Positions 1-6,644 are shown, counted from the stretch's first letter. The stretch is DNA of 12,336 nt from Oscillospiraceae bacterium (GCA_015063655.1 SVTU01000034.1:1-12336); one strand, 5' to 3'. Notes: generated from the letters alone by a model not told the origin. Numbers and translations are program-made.

Positions 1-704
1 CGCAGAACAAGGCCTCCGCTACCTACCGCATCAATAAGAAGTACAAGGCAGAGCCTATTGCGGGTGTCAACGGTCAGCTTTCTCCCAACGGCAAGACCTT
101 CTACTACCTGTCGGGTGCTAACGGAGACCTGATGGCATTGGATATCAACGACAAAAACATGAACCGTGAGAAGATCTACACGGGTGTTAAGGAATTCGTG
201 GTAACCGCCAAGAACAACTTCTATCTGTTGCTTGATGACAACACGCTGGTCTTCTTCAAGCAGTCCACGGGTGACAAGGAACCTATCGCCTACGACGTAA
301 CCAACATGTCTATGTACTACTACGCCAACACGCTCTTCTTCGACGTAGAGAATGACACTACAGCATACTGCTCCGAGGAAGGCTCCAAGCTGCAGGCAGT
401 GAAGTTTGGCCGCAGTGAGATCGCCAAAGCGCCCATCTTCCTCAACTCTGCCAACAAGCGCACCTTCGCCATCGTCTTTAACGATCAGACCGGTGCTTAC
501 GATTTGTACTACACCTCGAACGGCAAATCCTTCAGAGTTGTTTCCGAGGAATGCTCCGACGTCAACGGAATTGATTGGTCCGCTACAGAGCAGCCTTCAA
601 CGCCTGAGACGCCCACACCTGAGACGCCTACTCCCGAATCACCCACAACGCCCGAAACGCCCACGCCCGAGGCCGGTGGCTCCGGCAACGGTGCAGACGG
701 CTAA
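1..704 (+). CDS. Propeller-like protein with Pro/Thr/Glu-rich C-terminal tail (5' end missing)
   Basis: The reading frame is open from base 3, so only the last 233 codons are seen and the N-terminus lies outside the window. The visible part has short beta-strand repeats of the kind found in beta-propeller or WD40/PD40-like proteins, for example LSPNGKTFYYLSG followed by GDLMALDI, then NNFYLLLDDNTLVFF and YYTSNGKSFRVV. These match 'display a value' blades of extracytoplasmic or membrane-anchored Firmicutes proteins. The last 40 or so residues are a low-complexity tail of PTPE and PETP units ending in a Gly-rich segment (GGSGNGADG). No LPxTG motif, transmembrane helix or catalytic motif is visible in this part. 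A strong hairpin follows the stop codon by 16 bases, so this is the last gene of its transcript. Any function is unknown; the propeller assignment is by pattern only and is moderately secure. Confidence 0.75.
   Translation, partial: QNKASATYRINKKYKAEPIAGVNGQLSPNGKTFYYLSGANGDLMALDINDKNMNREKIYTGVKEFVVTAKNNFYLLLDDNTLVFFKQSTGDKEPIAYDVTNMSMYYYANTLFFDVENDTTAYCSEEGSKLQAVKFGRSEIAKAPIFLNSANKRTFAIVFNDQTGAYDLYYTSNGKSFRVVSEECSDVNGIDWSATEQPSTPETPTPETPTPESPTTPETPTPEAGGSGNGADG
594..671 (+). repeat. Degenerate repeats coding for PTPE/PETP units
   Basis: The codons for Pro, Thr and Glu recur here in an imperfect pattern (cct gag acg, ccc gaa acg and similar), giving a run of P-E-T-P-T units. The codons vary between copies, so the repeat is conserved more at the protein level than at the DNA level. 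Such tails are usually flexible spacers in secreted or surface proteins. Confidence 0.7.
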
Positions 705-720
705 TACCAAATAACGTAAA

Positions 721-750
721 GCGCATATGATGCCTCGGCATCATATGCGC
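721..750. terminator. Bidirectional hairpin terminator between convergent genes
   Basis: A perfect 13-bp stem (GCGCATATGATGC with its complement) closes a CTCG loop. On the plus strand it is followed by TTCTTTATT; on the minus strand it is followed by TTTACGTTATTT. It sits between the stop codons of two convergent genes, so it probably ends both transcripts. The U-tracts are interrupted, so its efficiency is uncertain. Confidence 0.8.
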
Positions 751-773
751 TTCTTTATTGTATTATGACGTAC

Positions 774-1880
774 TTATTTCCATGCCTTCGGGCACGTTCG
801 GTTTTGCTTAAACCAATCGGTATCCTTGAGCTTTGTATCGTTGTTGCTTCCCTTCACGTCGATGCCGTCTGTCCCTGCCCTTACCGTAATATTACCGTTC
901 ATAGAGGTGAATTCCTTGTCATCCTTCTCATATTTGACACAGAGCGTGGTGACGTACACACGGTCGGTATAGGGAGCCACTCGGTCCACAAAGGCCTGTG
1001 TTGGAAACTGGCTGGCACTCGTGTCGGAATACTCTGCACTGCCCGCACAGCAGCAAACGCAGATGACCTCGGGCTGTATGACCTCCAACAGCTTTTCGCT
1101 CGACGAGGTCTTAGAGCCGTGATGTCCAGCCTTGTAGAGTGCCATCTTGGGCAACTCGTTTCTCAGCACCAAATATTCCTCACCCTCCGCCTCAAGGTCT
1201 CCCGTAAACAGATAGTGATTGTTTCCCTCGTTGAACATCAAGCATACCGAATGATTGTTCTCGCTGGACGATCTTTCATAATAGAACTGACTGTCAAGGA
1301 TCTCCATCTCGATACCGTAACCCATATCAAATACGTGCTTCTGCTGCTCGATGCAATCCCGTGCCGTGTAATGCACAGCACCAGCGGCGATCTCATCGGC
1401 CAGCTCACGCTGATAATACTGATACATTTTGGTGTCTTCTTTTCCCTTTTCGATCTGCGCGAAATCGATGATGACCTCACACTCATACAGGTCGAACAGG
1501 CTATCCGTTGATTCGTTGGTCGCAAAGCCCGCATAATGGTCCTGATGCGCATGCGTAACCACCACGTATTCAAGAATGCCGTCCGTCACCTGCTCGTCAA
1601 GGAAGGCGCTAATGGTCTCGATGCTATCCCAGCGAGACCCTGCATCGATCAGAATATCGTTTTCTCCTGCCTTGATGTACGTGCAGTCACCCGTATAGAC
1701 GTTGCCAAGCTCCAAAAAGGTGATCGCAAGATCTCCGCTGACAAACACGTCGCTCTCGTGCGGCATGGTGTGGTGATGATAGCCGACAAAGCCGCCAACA
1801 GCACCCATCACAAACAACAGCACCGCCACCGTAATCGTTAGCCCACGGGAAAACTTCTTCTTTTTCTTACGCTTTGCCAT
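774..1880 (-). CDS. Membrane-anchored ComEC/Rec2-like metallo-beta-lactamase-fold hydrolase
   Basis: This 368-residue protein begins with a Lys/Arg-rich stretch (residues 3-12) and one hydrophobic helix (about 14-34), so the rest should lie outside the membrane. The catalytic domain follows the MBL fold seen in the C-terminal part of ComEC: ILIDAG near 76-81, the metal motif HAHQDH (H110, H112, D114, H115), NNHS at 208-211, TGD at 226-228 and AGHHGSKTSS at 251-260. All expected metal ligands appear present, so it is probably active, with a phosphodiester or related substrate; the real substrate is unknown. It lacks the ComEC channel domain. A His cluster (HHH, 35-37) follows the helix. The start ATG overlaps the stop of the upstream gene by one base (TAATG), suggesting coupled translation. 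The two genes share a promoter. Confidence 0.88.
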   Translation of the reverse strand: MAKRKKKKKFSRGLTITVAVLLFVMGAVGGFVGYHHHTMPHESDVFVSGDLAITFLELGNVYTGDCTYIKAGENDILIDAGSRWDSIETISAFLDEQVTDGILEYVVVTHAHQDHYAGFATNESTDSLFDLYECEVIIDFAQIEKGKEDTKMYQYYQRELADEIAAGAVHYTARDCIEQQKHVFDMGYGIEMEILDSQFYYERSSSENNHSVCLMFNEGNNHYLFTGDLEAEGEEYLVLRNELPKMALYKAGHHGSKTSSSEKLLEVIQPEVICVCCCAGSAEYSDTSASQFPTQAFVDRVAPYTDRVYVTTLCVKYEKDDKEFTSMNGNITVRAGTDGIDVKGSNNDTKLKDTDWFKQNRTCPKAWK

Positions 1881-2362
1881 TATTCATTCGCCTCCCTTTC
1901 CAAAACCGTAAAGGTGCGAATACGGCTTACGTTTTTATAGCGAGGAGAGTTGACACGGTATTCGATGTAATACCGCCCGGGCTTTGTGGTATCGATGCGA
2001 TACGCCCCGTCTGCCTCCTGCTCGATGTTACTGCTCACAGTCACCTTGTCCGAATAATCTCTTCCGTAATCGATCACCGATACGCCCTGATCACGGAAAT
2101 AACGGTTTTCATCCCCCACGTACAGAACGTATTCCTTACTGCCGATGACACGGAATTCATCGTTGGCCGTCATCAGCTTAGAGGCAAGAATACCTGCGAA
2201 TACACCCACCGCAAGGGCAAGCACCCATATCACGTAGGACAGCGCATGAATGCTTTTCGCCGTCCTTTTGGCCTTAGACCTCACCTTGCGCTTGACCCTT
2301 TGCTTGGTGCGTCGCTTGGCATATTCCGTTACCTCGTCCCGATAGTCATTTTGATACGACAT
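1880..2362 (-). CDS. Single-pass membrane protein with DUF5011-type Ig-like domain
   Basis: This 160-residue protein has three parts. Residues 1-37 are highly basic and should be cytoplasmic. Residues 41-62 are one hydrophobic helix. Residues 70-155 look like an Ig-like domain of the DUF5011 type: a GVSVIDYGRDYSDKVTV stretch followed by the family signature IDTTKPGRYYIEYRV (123-137). In that family the signature is normally VDTxKPGTYxVxY. Such domains are common in surface proteins and are thought to be binding or structural modules. The start is well supported by GAGAGGAGGTG just upstream of the ATG. The stop overlaps the start of the MBL hydrolase gene, so the two products probably act together at the outer membrane face. 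No enzyme motif is seen. The biological role is unknown. Confidence 0.82.
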   Translation of the reverse strand: MSYQNDYRDEVTEYAKRRTKQRVKRKVRSKAKRTAKSIHALSYVIWVLALAVGVFAGILASKLMTANDEFRVIGSKEYVLYVGDENRYFRDQGVSVIDYGRDYSDKVTVSSNIEQEADGAYRIDTTKPGRYYIEYRVNSPRYKNVSRIRTFTVLEREANE

Positions 2363-2394
2363 ACGGCACCTCCTCTCATTTTGTTACCACTATT

Positions 2395-2423
2395 ATTGTA
2401 TCACAAAGCGTGCCGTTTGGCAA
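2395..2423 (-). promoter_or_regulatory. Sigma-A-type promoter for the DUF5011/MBL gene pair
   Basis: Reading the minus strand, TTGCCA (2423-2418) is followed after exactly 17 bases by TACAAT (2400-2395). Transcription would begin about 25 bases before the ribosome binding site of the DUF5011 gene. The promoter lies in the 78-base gap after the ATPase stop codon and shows that the pair can be expressed separately from the metal operon. Confidence 0.65.
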
Positions 2424-2440
2424 TAGGCTTTCTCCTATTT

Positions 2441-4480
2441 TCACGCTTTTAGAGCTCGGAGCGCATTGAGAACGGTGAGAAGGGCCGCCCCCACGTCAGC
2501 GATGATAGCAAGCTCCATGGGAACAGTCATGCCGAAGGCACCGCCGATCACCACGCAAGCGATCACCACCGCCAGCTTGATACCAAGGGAAAGAACGATA
2601 TTGGATAACGCAATGCGCCCAACACGGCGTGACAGCTGCTGTGCCGACACGAGCTTTTGAAGATCGTCGTCCATCAGCACAAGGTCAGCGCTTTGCACCG
2701 TCAGTGCCGAGCCGCTTTGCCCCATGGCGATCCCCACGTCTGCTGCCGCAATGGCGGCGGAATCGTTAAGACCGTCTCCGCAAAAGGCAATAACAGCCCC
2801 ACATCTTTTTTGTCTCTCTTCGTCCATGATCACATCGATCTTATCTAGTTTTTCCTTGGGGGTCTGCTGTCCGTAATACTCCGAGATACCAACGCTCTCT
2901 GCCACGCAAGCCACGCTTGCCGTTACGTCTCCGCTAACGACAGCCATACGGCTCACGCCGCTCCTTACAAGGCTCTGCACGGCCTCCTTTGCCCCACTCT
3001 TGACGGGAGCGGAGAAGCAAAGCTTGCCCCAAAGCATGCCGTCATAGGCGCACCAGATCTCCGTTCCCTCACCGCCGACCGTCTCGATCCCCTGCTCACA
3101 CAGGAAGGCGGCGTTGCCCAAAACGGCAGGTCTGCCGTCAACCTCGGCCAAAATACCCCGTCCGCCAATATTTTGCGCTTGCTTCACCGTATGCGTCACC
3201 TCACGGGTGCGTGACACACAAAACGCCTTGGCGGCGGCATGGGGGCTGTGAAGCAGGACGTCATGCGCCAGAGCTTCAAGCTCCGCTGTGGGGATCGCCC
3301 CGCACGTGACCGCACCGTCATATTGAAGGCTTCCCACGGTCAGCGTCCCCGTTTTATCGAACACGAGGCAGGACATATGCGCCACGGCATCCATAACCTC
3401 TCCCCCCCGAAAGATCATGCCCTTCGCCGTTGCCGCCCCAAGCCCCGCAAAATACGTCAAGGGAACAGACAGCACCAAGGAGCAGGGGCAGGACACCACC
3501 AAAAGCACAAGGGCGGCTCTCAGCCACACGCGCACCTCGTGTGTCAGACACACACCGACCGCAAAGACAAGAGCGGTCACGGCAAACGCAAGGGGCGTAA
3601 AGCGAGAGGCAAAGCGGGAGATCCTGCTCTCCATGCGGGAGCGGCGACGGGATGCCTCGGCCACAGCCTGCTGCATCTGATACGCCGTGCTTTGCTGATA
3701 CGGTGCCGTCACACACAGCACCACAGAGCCTGACAGCAGCACACTTCCCGACGGACAGCTCACACCCTCGTACAGATCCTTCGGGAGAGCCTCGCCCGTC
3801 ACCGACGAGGTATCGGCCTCTGCCTGCCCCTCGGTGACAACGCCGTCAAGCGCCACGCTCTCGCCTGCATTGATCAATATCAAGGCATCCTGCTCGACCT
3901 CCTCGGGCGGCATGCTGACCGCCACCCCGTCACGCAGCACCGTGACCTGCTGAGGCGTCAGCGAAAGCAAAGCCTCTATATTGCGCTTAGAACGGCGACA
4001 GGCACTGCCCGACACAGTCTCGCCCAAGCTATACAGATACATCACCGCGGCGGCGTCGGCATACTCGCCAAGGGCAAATGCCCCCACCGTGGCGGCTACC
4101 ATTAACGTGAATTCGGTAAAGATCCTCTTTTTGGCAAAGCCCCGAAGCATCTCGGTGATGACCTCTACACCAAACGCAAGATATACCCCAACGGCACATA
4201 CCACACGAAGAGCCGTTGGAAGCATGGGAAGAAACGCCAGCACCAAGGGAAATGCCAGCACAACGTACCGCCACACGCTTTCCCACCTTGAAGCGCTTTC
4301 GTGCGTATGCCCGCAGGCACACCCATCGTGACAGCCACAGCTATCCTCATGGTCATGACTTTCATGGCAATGGTTGTCGTGACAATGGTCGTCGTGGCAA
4401 TGGTCGTCATGGCAATGGTCGTCATGGCAATGGTCGTCATGGCAATGACAATGACCGTGCTTTCTTTCCTTCTCACTCAT
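2441..4480 (-). CDS. Zn/Cd-type P1B heavy-metal-transporting ATPase with Cys/His-rich N-terminus
   Basis: This 679-residue membrane pump should use ATP to export a soft divalent metal (Zn, Cd or Pb) from the cytoplasm. In order it shows: a Cys/His-rich tail (8-60); transmembrane helices from about 70; the actuator motif TGEALP (228-233); the membrane metal site CPC (331-333); the phosphorylation motif DKTGTLT (375-381); an altered HP motif, SPHA (412-415); and the hinge GDGLND (568-573). The last helix carries a conserved Asp (D662 in IADVGAALLTVLNALR) typical of ZntA/CadA pumps. There is no N-terminal GMxCxxC HMA domain; the tail of CHDDH repeats stands in its place. The start ATG has AGGAGGTG eight bases upstream and overlaps the end of the ArsR-family gene by 8 bases. 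Expression should follow the upstream repressor. CopA-type copper export is less likely given the Asp and the zinc-type regulator. Confidence 0.93.
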   Translation of the reverse strand: MSEKERKHGHCHCHDDHCHDDHCHDDHCHDDHCHDNHCHESHDHEDSCGCHDGCACGHTHESASRWESVWRYVVLAFPLVLAFLPMLPTALRVVCAVGVYLAFGVEVITEMLRGFAKKRIFTEFTLMVAATVGAFALGEYADAAAVMYLYSLGETVSGSACRRSKRNIEALLSLTPQQVTVLRDGVAVSMPPEEVEQDALILINAGESVALDGVVTEGQAEADTSSVTGEALPKDLYEGVSCPSGSVLLSGSVVLCVTAPYQQSTAYQMQQAVAEASRRRSRMESRISRFASRFTPLAFAVTALVFAVGVCLTHEVRVWLRAALVLLVVSCPCSLVLSVPLTYFAGLGAATAKGMIFRGGEVMDAVAHMSCLVFDKTGTLTVGSLQYDGAVTCGAIPTAELEALAHDVLLHSPHAAAKAFCVSRTREVTHTVKQAQNIGGRGILAEVDGRPAVLGNAAFLCEQGIETVGGEGTEIWCAYDGMLWGKLCFSAPVKSGAKEAVQSLVRSGVSRMAVVSGDVTASVACVAESVGISEYYGQQTPKEKLDKIDVIMDEERQKRCGAVIAFCGDGLNDSAAIAAADVGIAMGQSGSALTVQSADLVLMDDDLQKLVSAQQLSRRVGRIALSNIVLSLGIKLAVVIACVVIGGAFGMTVPMELAIIADVGAALLTVLNALRALKA
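4368..4442 (-). repeat. Five 15-bp tandem repeats coding for CHDDH units in the ATPase tail
   Basis: Five consecutive 15-base units lie here. The three at 4398-4442 are identical (plus-strand unit CAATGGTCGTCATGG) and the two at 4368-4397 differ by one to three bases. Each unit codes for the pentapeptide Cys-His-Asp-Asp-His (one copy has Asn), giving a dense metal-binding array. As the unit length is a multiple of three, gain or loss of copies would keep the frame, so copy number may vary between strains. Confidence 0.85.
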
Positions 4481-4802
4481 GATCGCTCACCTCCTGACTG
4501 TGACCCACGTGAAGCAAGGCCATATCCAGCATCAAGCGAACGTGCTCGTCGGAAATGGCGTAAATCAAGCTCTTTCCCTTTCTCGTCACACGCACAAGCT
4601 CCGCCTCACGCAGTACGGCAAGCTGATGCGACACGGCCGACTGGCTCATACCCACCTTCTCGCTGATATGCATCACGCACAGCGGTGCCTTCATCAGCTG
4701 CATGAGAATATGCAGGCGTGTAGGATCTCCCATCACCTTAAAAAAACGGCTCATCTTGGCAAGCGACACATGGTCCGCCCGCTCTGTCAGCATATCCTTC
4801 AT
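4473..4802 (-). CDS. ArsR/SmtB-family metal-sensing repressor, CzrA-like
   Basis: This 109-residue winged-helix repressor precedes the metal ATPase and very likely controls it. The HTH is at about 42-66 (LCVMHISEKVGMSQSAVSHQ), followed by the wing RVTRKGKSLIYAI. The alpha-5 zinc site is complete: D85, H87, H98 and H101 fit the D-x-H-x10-H-x2-H spacing of CzrA, pointing to zinc (or cobalt). The alpha-3 Cys site used for As or Cd sensing is not formed, as only C42 is present. A longer frame runs 22 codons upstream but crosses the promoter and operator. The chosen ATG has AAAGGAG about 7 bases upstream, so it is the better start. The gene overlaps the ATPase start by 8 bases, so the two are translationally linked. 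Metal binding should release it from the operator at 4818-4843. Confidence 0.92.
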   Translation of the reverse strand: MKDMLTERADHVSLAKMSRFFKVMGDPTRLHILMQLMKAPLCVMHISEKVGMSQSAVSHQLAVLREAELVRVTRKGKSLIYAISDEHVRLMLDMALLHVGHSQEVSDHE

Positions 4803-4817
4803 CGTATCACTCCTTTT

Positions 4818-4843
4818 ATATGAATGTTCATTCATATGAATGA
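4818..4843. promoter_or_regulatory. ArsR/SmtB-type operator: two overlapping palindromes
   Basis: A perfect 9-2-9 inverted repeat (ATATGAATG-TT-CATTCATAT, 4818-4837) resembles the known 12-2-12 operators of SmtB and CzrA. It shares ten bases with a second perfect 16-base palindrome (TCATTCATATGAATGA, 4828-4843). Both lie between the -10 region and the ribosome binding site of the repressor gene, and the second overlaps the -10 box. Bound repressor would block RNA polymerase. Confidence 0.88.
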
Positions 4844-4868
4844 TACCACATTTGAAAAAGAGAGTCAA
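4840..4868 (-). promoter_or_regulatory. Promoter of the metal-resistance operon
   Basis: On the minus strand TTGACT (4868-4863) and TATCAT (4845-4840) are separated by exactly 17 bases. The -10 box is embedded in the operator palindrome, as expected for a promoter shut by an ArsR-family repressor. Confidence 0.8.
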
Positions 4869-4893
4869 GAAGTTTTGAGAAATATCCCGTTTG

Positions 4894-4925
4894 TTTACAA
4901 AATGTTCAAATTTTAGGTATATAAT
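4894..4925 (+). promoter_or_regulatory. Probable promoter of the divergent membrane-protein gene
   Basis: A consensus TATAAT is at 4920-4925, 35 bases before the start codon of the plus-strand gene. The best -35 candidate, TTTACA (4894-4899), is 20 bases away, longer than usual, so the -35 element is uncertain. The site lies about 75 bases from the operator and does not overlap it, so zinc control of this gene is not indicated. Confidence 0.45.
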
Positions 4926-4960
4926 GGAGTTACTTATATCATGTAAAGGATGATCTCTGT

Positions 4961-5887
4961 ATGAAGCTCGCTTCCTTCAAGCCGTCCCAAAGATTCGGAC
5001 GTATATATACCCTGTCGGTTTTGGCGGCATCGGGCGTGTTAGCTGTGCTCCGCACGCTCAGCCTTGCGCTGTGCTACGATGACCCCATCGGCTACTATCG
5101 GGCAGGTGCATTTCTGCCCGTTATGGCCGACGTTGCCGTTCTTTTGGTTCTCCTCGCCATGCTTGCCGTGTGCTTGAGTGCCAAGCCAGAGGTAAACACC
5201 TGCCCGCAGACGCCTCTCAAAACAAGTCTGTCCTTTGCCGTGGGTGCCATGCTGGTGCTGTACGTACCCATCGCCTATACCGTATTCGGTCTTGGTGAGC
5301 TGCTTGAGATCTACCGCAGCGGTCTTCTTACCCCGCAGGTGCTGTCTCAGCTCAAGACCACGCTTACCCTTCACGTTTTTGCCATCGCCTTTGCTCTCTT
5401 GTCCTCGCTGTATTTCTTCCTGTCATACCGCAAGGCAAGCAACGGGCGCACGTGGCTTGGTCTGTTTACGGTAGCCTATCTGATCAGTGCCGTTGCCATT
5501 TCCTATTTTGATCACTTCTTCCCCATCAATGCACCGCAAAAGCTGTGGATGCAGATCGCTGCCATTGCCGCTATGCTCGCCGCTGTGGCTGAGCTGAAGG
5601 CCGAGGCCAACGGCAAGGTGCGCCGTATGGATCTGTTTTTAACCTCGGCGGCAGCTCTTCTTTGTGCCTGCTACGCCATTCCCACCGTGATCGGTGTATT
5701 GTTTAACTTTGTTGTCTCTGACCCCTATACCCCCTTTTCCTACGTCCTGCTGACGCTTGCCGCTTACTTTGCCCTGCGCCTTTGGTATCTCGGCGCACCG
5801 CTCAAGGACGAGCAAGCAGAGACTGAGCAGGAGAGTGCCCCCATGGAAGCCGACAGGCAAGAAAATGATACGATGAAAGGTGAATGA
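4961..5887 (+). CDS. Polytopic membrane protein of unknown function
   Basis: I do not recognise this 308-residue protein. It shows about eight hydrophobic helices, near residues 15-37, 52-73, 88-110, 135-155, 165-184, 193-211, 225-250 and 257-278, then a hydrophilic, Glu-rich C-terminal tail (281-308). No transporter signature, catalytic motif or conserved charged pair within the helices stands out. The start ATG has AAAGGATG about 10 bases upstream. The stop codon is only two bases before the preferred start of the HTH regulator gene, and the ribosome binding site of that gene lies in the last codons of this one, so the two form an operon. The membrane protein could be a partner, sensor or target of the regulator; that is inference from gene order only. 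Confidence 0.85.
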   Translation: MKLASFKPSQRFGRIYTLSVLAASGVLAVLRTLSLALCYDDPIGYYRAGAFLPVMADVAVLLVLLAMLAVCLSAKPEVNTCPQTPLKTSLSFAVGAMLVLYVPIAYTVFGLGELLEIYRSGLLTPQVLSQLKTTLTLHVFAIAFALLSSLYFFLSYRKASNGRTWLGLFTVAYLISAVAISYFDHFFPINAPQKLWMQIAAIAAMLAAVAELKAEANGKVRRMDLFLTSAAALLCACYAIPTVIGVLFNFVVSDPYTPFSYVLLTLAAYFALRLWYLGAPLKDEQAETEQESAPMEADRQENDTMKGE

Positions 5888-5889
5888 CC

Positions 5890-6429
5890 ATGTCTGCCCA
5901 CGCCCGTATTCAATGGTTGCATAAGAAGATAACCGAAAACTGTTACCCCAACGCCATGCGGCTGGCGGAAAAGTTTCATATTTCGCACCGTCAGGCACAG
6001 CGTGACATTGATTATTTGCGCCGTGAGCTGGGTGCGCCCGTCACGTTCAGTGCCACACATCGCGGCTACTATTACAACAGTGAGTATACGCTGCCCCTCT
6101 ATATCGCCACGGAGAACGACTCCGACTATATGGACGTGGTGTCCGATCTTCGCTCCTTTAACGATCGCTTTGCCTCTCGCTCCGTGCTTCAAATGCAGCT
6201 TCCCTACACCGCTACCCTGGTAATTCACGACAGACTTACCGTGATGAATCTGCGCTCCTTTATCGTTGCCGAGGAGCCAAAGCACCGCTATCGCTGTGAA
6301 TTTCAGAGCGTTGAGCTGTTTTTGGGCGTTCTTGTATCTATGGATGCCGACGTAAGGGTGGAGTCTCCCGAGTGGTTGCGTGACCGCTTGGTCAACGCCG
6401 CTCAGCGTGTTTTGAAAAATAATTCATAA
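5890..6429 (+). CDS. DeoR-type HTH regulator with WCX-like C-terminal domain but no WYL domain
   Basis: This 179-residue protein starts with a winged HTH (about 5-65) of the type found in YafY/PafBC-like WYL regulators: RIQWLHKKITEN, then RLAEKFHISHRQAQRDIDYLRRELG and a wing RGYYYN. The C-terminal part (105-177) resembles the WCX domain that normally follows WYL: TATLVIHDRL, a central VELFLGVLVSMDADVRVESPEWL, then a final helix. Only about 40 residues join the two parts and no WYL motif is present; usual family members are about 300 residues. No stop or frame break is seen, so it is a compact form rather than an obvious pseudogene. An ATG at 5884 overlaps the upstream stop, but AAAGG at 5876-5880 is too close to it and fits the ATG at 5890 well. 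Ligand and target are unknown. Confidence 0.78.
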   Translation: MSAHARIQWLHKKITENCYPNAMRLAEKFHISHRQAQRDIDYLRRELGAPVTFSATHRGYYYNSEYTLPLYIATENDSDYMDVVSDLRSFNDRFASRSVLQMQLPYTATLVIHDRLTVMNLRSFIVAEEPKHRYRCEFQSVELFLGVLVSMDADVRVESPEWLRDRLVNAAQRVLKNNS

Positions 6430-6455
6430 AAATTGTACTTTTTTCAAAAAAGGTA

Positions 6456-6484
6456 TTGACAAATCACATTTGTTGATATATAAT
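6456..6484 (+). promoter_or_regulatory. Consensus sigma-A promoter for rplJL
   Basis: TTGACA (6456-6461) and TATAAT (6479-6484) are both perfect and are separated by the ideal 17 bases. This is the strongest promoter in the window, as expected for ribosomal protein genes. Transcription should start near 6491, right at the beginning of the L10 leader. Confidence 0.93.
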
Positions 6485-6492
6485 ATGTCTGT

Positions 6493-6548
6493 TATCCAAA
6501 GACAGCAGGTTTCCGTAATGGCGCAAGCTCCCTGCCGAGGACAGAATT
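6493..6548 (+). ncRNA. Ribosomal protein L10 leader (autoregulatory mRNA element)
   Basis: The segment carries the conserved core of the L10 leader known from Firmicutes: AAAGACAGCAGG on the left, CCCTGCCGAGGACAG on the right, with GCAGG (6505-6509) pairing to CCTGC (6531-6535) around a variable arm that contains a GCAA turn. In this family the L10-(L12) complex binds the leader and lowers expression of its own mRNA. Position directly after a consensus promoter and directly before rplJ supports the call. Confidence 0.85.
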
Positions 6549-6564
6549 TGATATCTTATCTCTT

Positions 6565-6607
6565 TCTTTCTTCGTGCCATGCTATGCCGTGCGGAAGAAA
6601 GATTTTT
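6565..6607 (+). terminator. Leader terminator (attenuator) before rplJ
   Basis: TCTTTCTT pairs with AAGAAAGA (6565-6572 with 6595-6602); an inner CGTGC/GTGCG pairing can extend the stem across a one-base bulge, and five T residues then more U-rich sequence follow. It lies 17 bases beyond the L10 leader and 38 bases before the rplJ start codon, so it fits an intrinsic terminator whose use is set by L10 binding. The lower stem is AT-rich, so strength is uncertain. Confidence 0.7.
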
Positions 6608-6644
6608 CTTTTTCCTGCATAATTCTCACAGGAGGTGAAACAAC

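Noticed and set aside
765..1511. Plus-strand 248-codon open frame opposite the MBL hydrolase gene
   Set aside because: The opposite strand codes for a complete set of MBL motifs; this frame shows no known domain and follows a terminator with no promoter.
2422..2439. Six-bp hairpin (AATAGG/CCTATT) after the ATPase stop as a terminator
   Set aside because: The stem is short and AT-rich, no U-tract follows on the minus strand, and it overlaps the -35 box of the next promoter.
1874..2452. Plus-strand 192-codon open frame opposite the DUF5011 gene
   Set aside because: It has no ribosome binding site or recognisable domain and lies antisense to a well-supported gene with promoter and start site.
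4301..4482. Plus-strand open frames across the His-rich tail with Met/Val or Gly/Asn/His repeats
   Set aside because: They are shadows of the 15-bp repeats in the ATPase gene on the other strand and have no family resemblance.
4803..4868. A 22-codon N-terminal extension of the ArsR-family repressor
   Set aside because: It would cover the operator and the promoter -35/-10 boxes; the internal ATG at 4802 has a good ribosome binding site and gives the normal family length.
6436..6452. CTTTTTT/AAAAAAG inverted repeat after the HTH regulator gene as a terminator
   Set aside because: It has almost no GC pairs and a one-base loop, so it cannot form a stable RNA hairpin.
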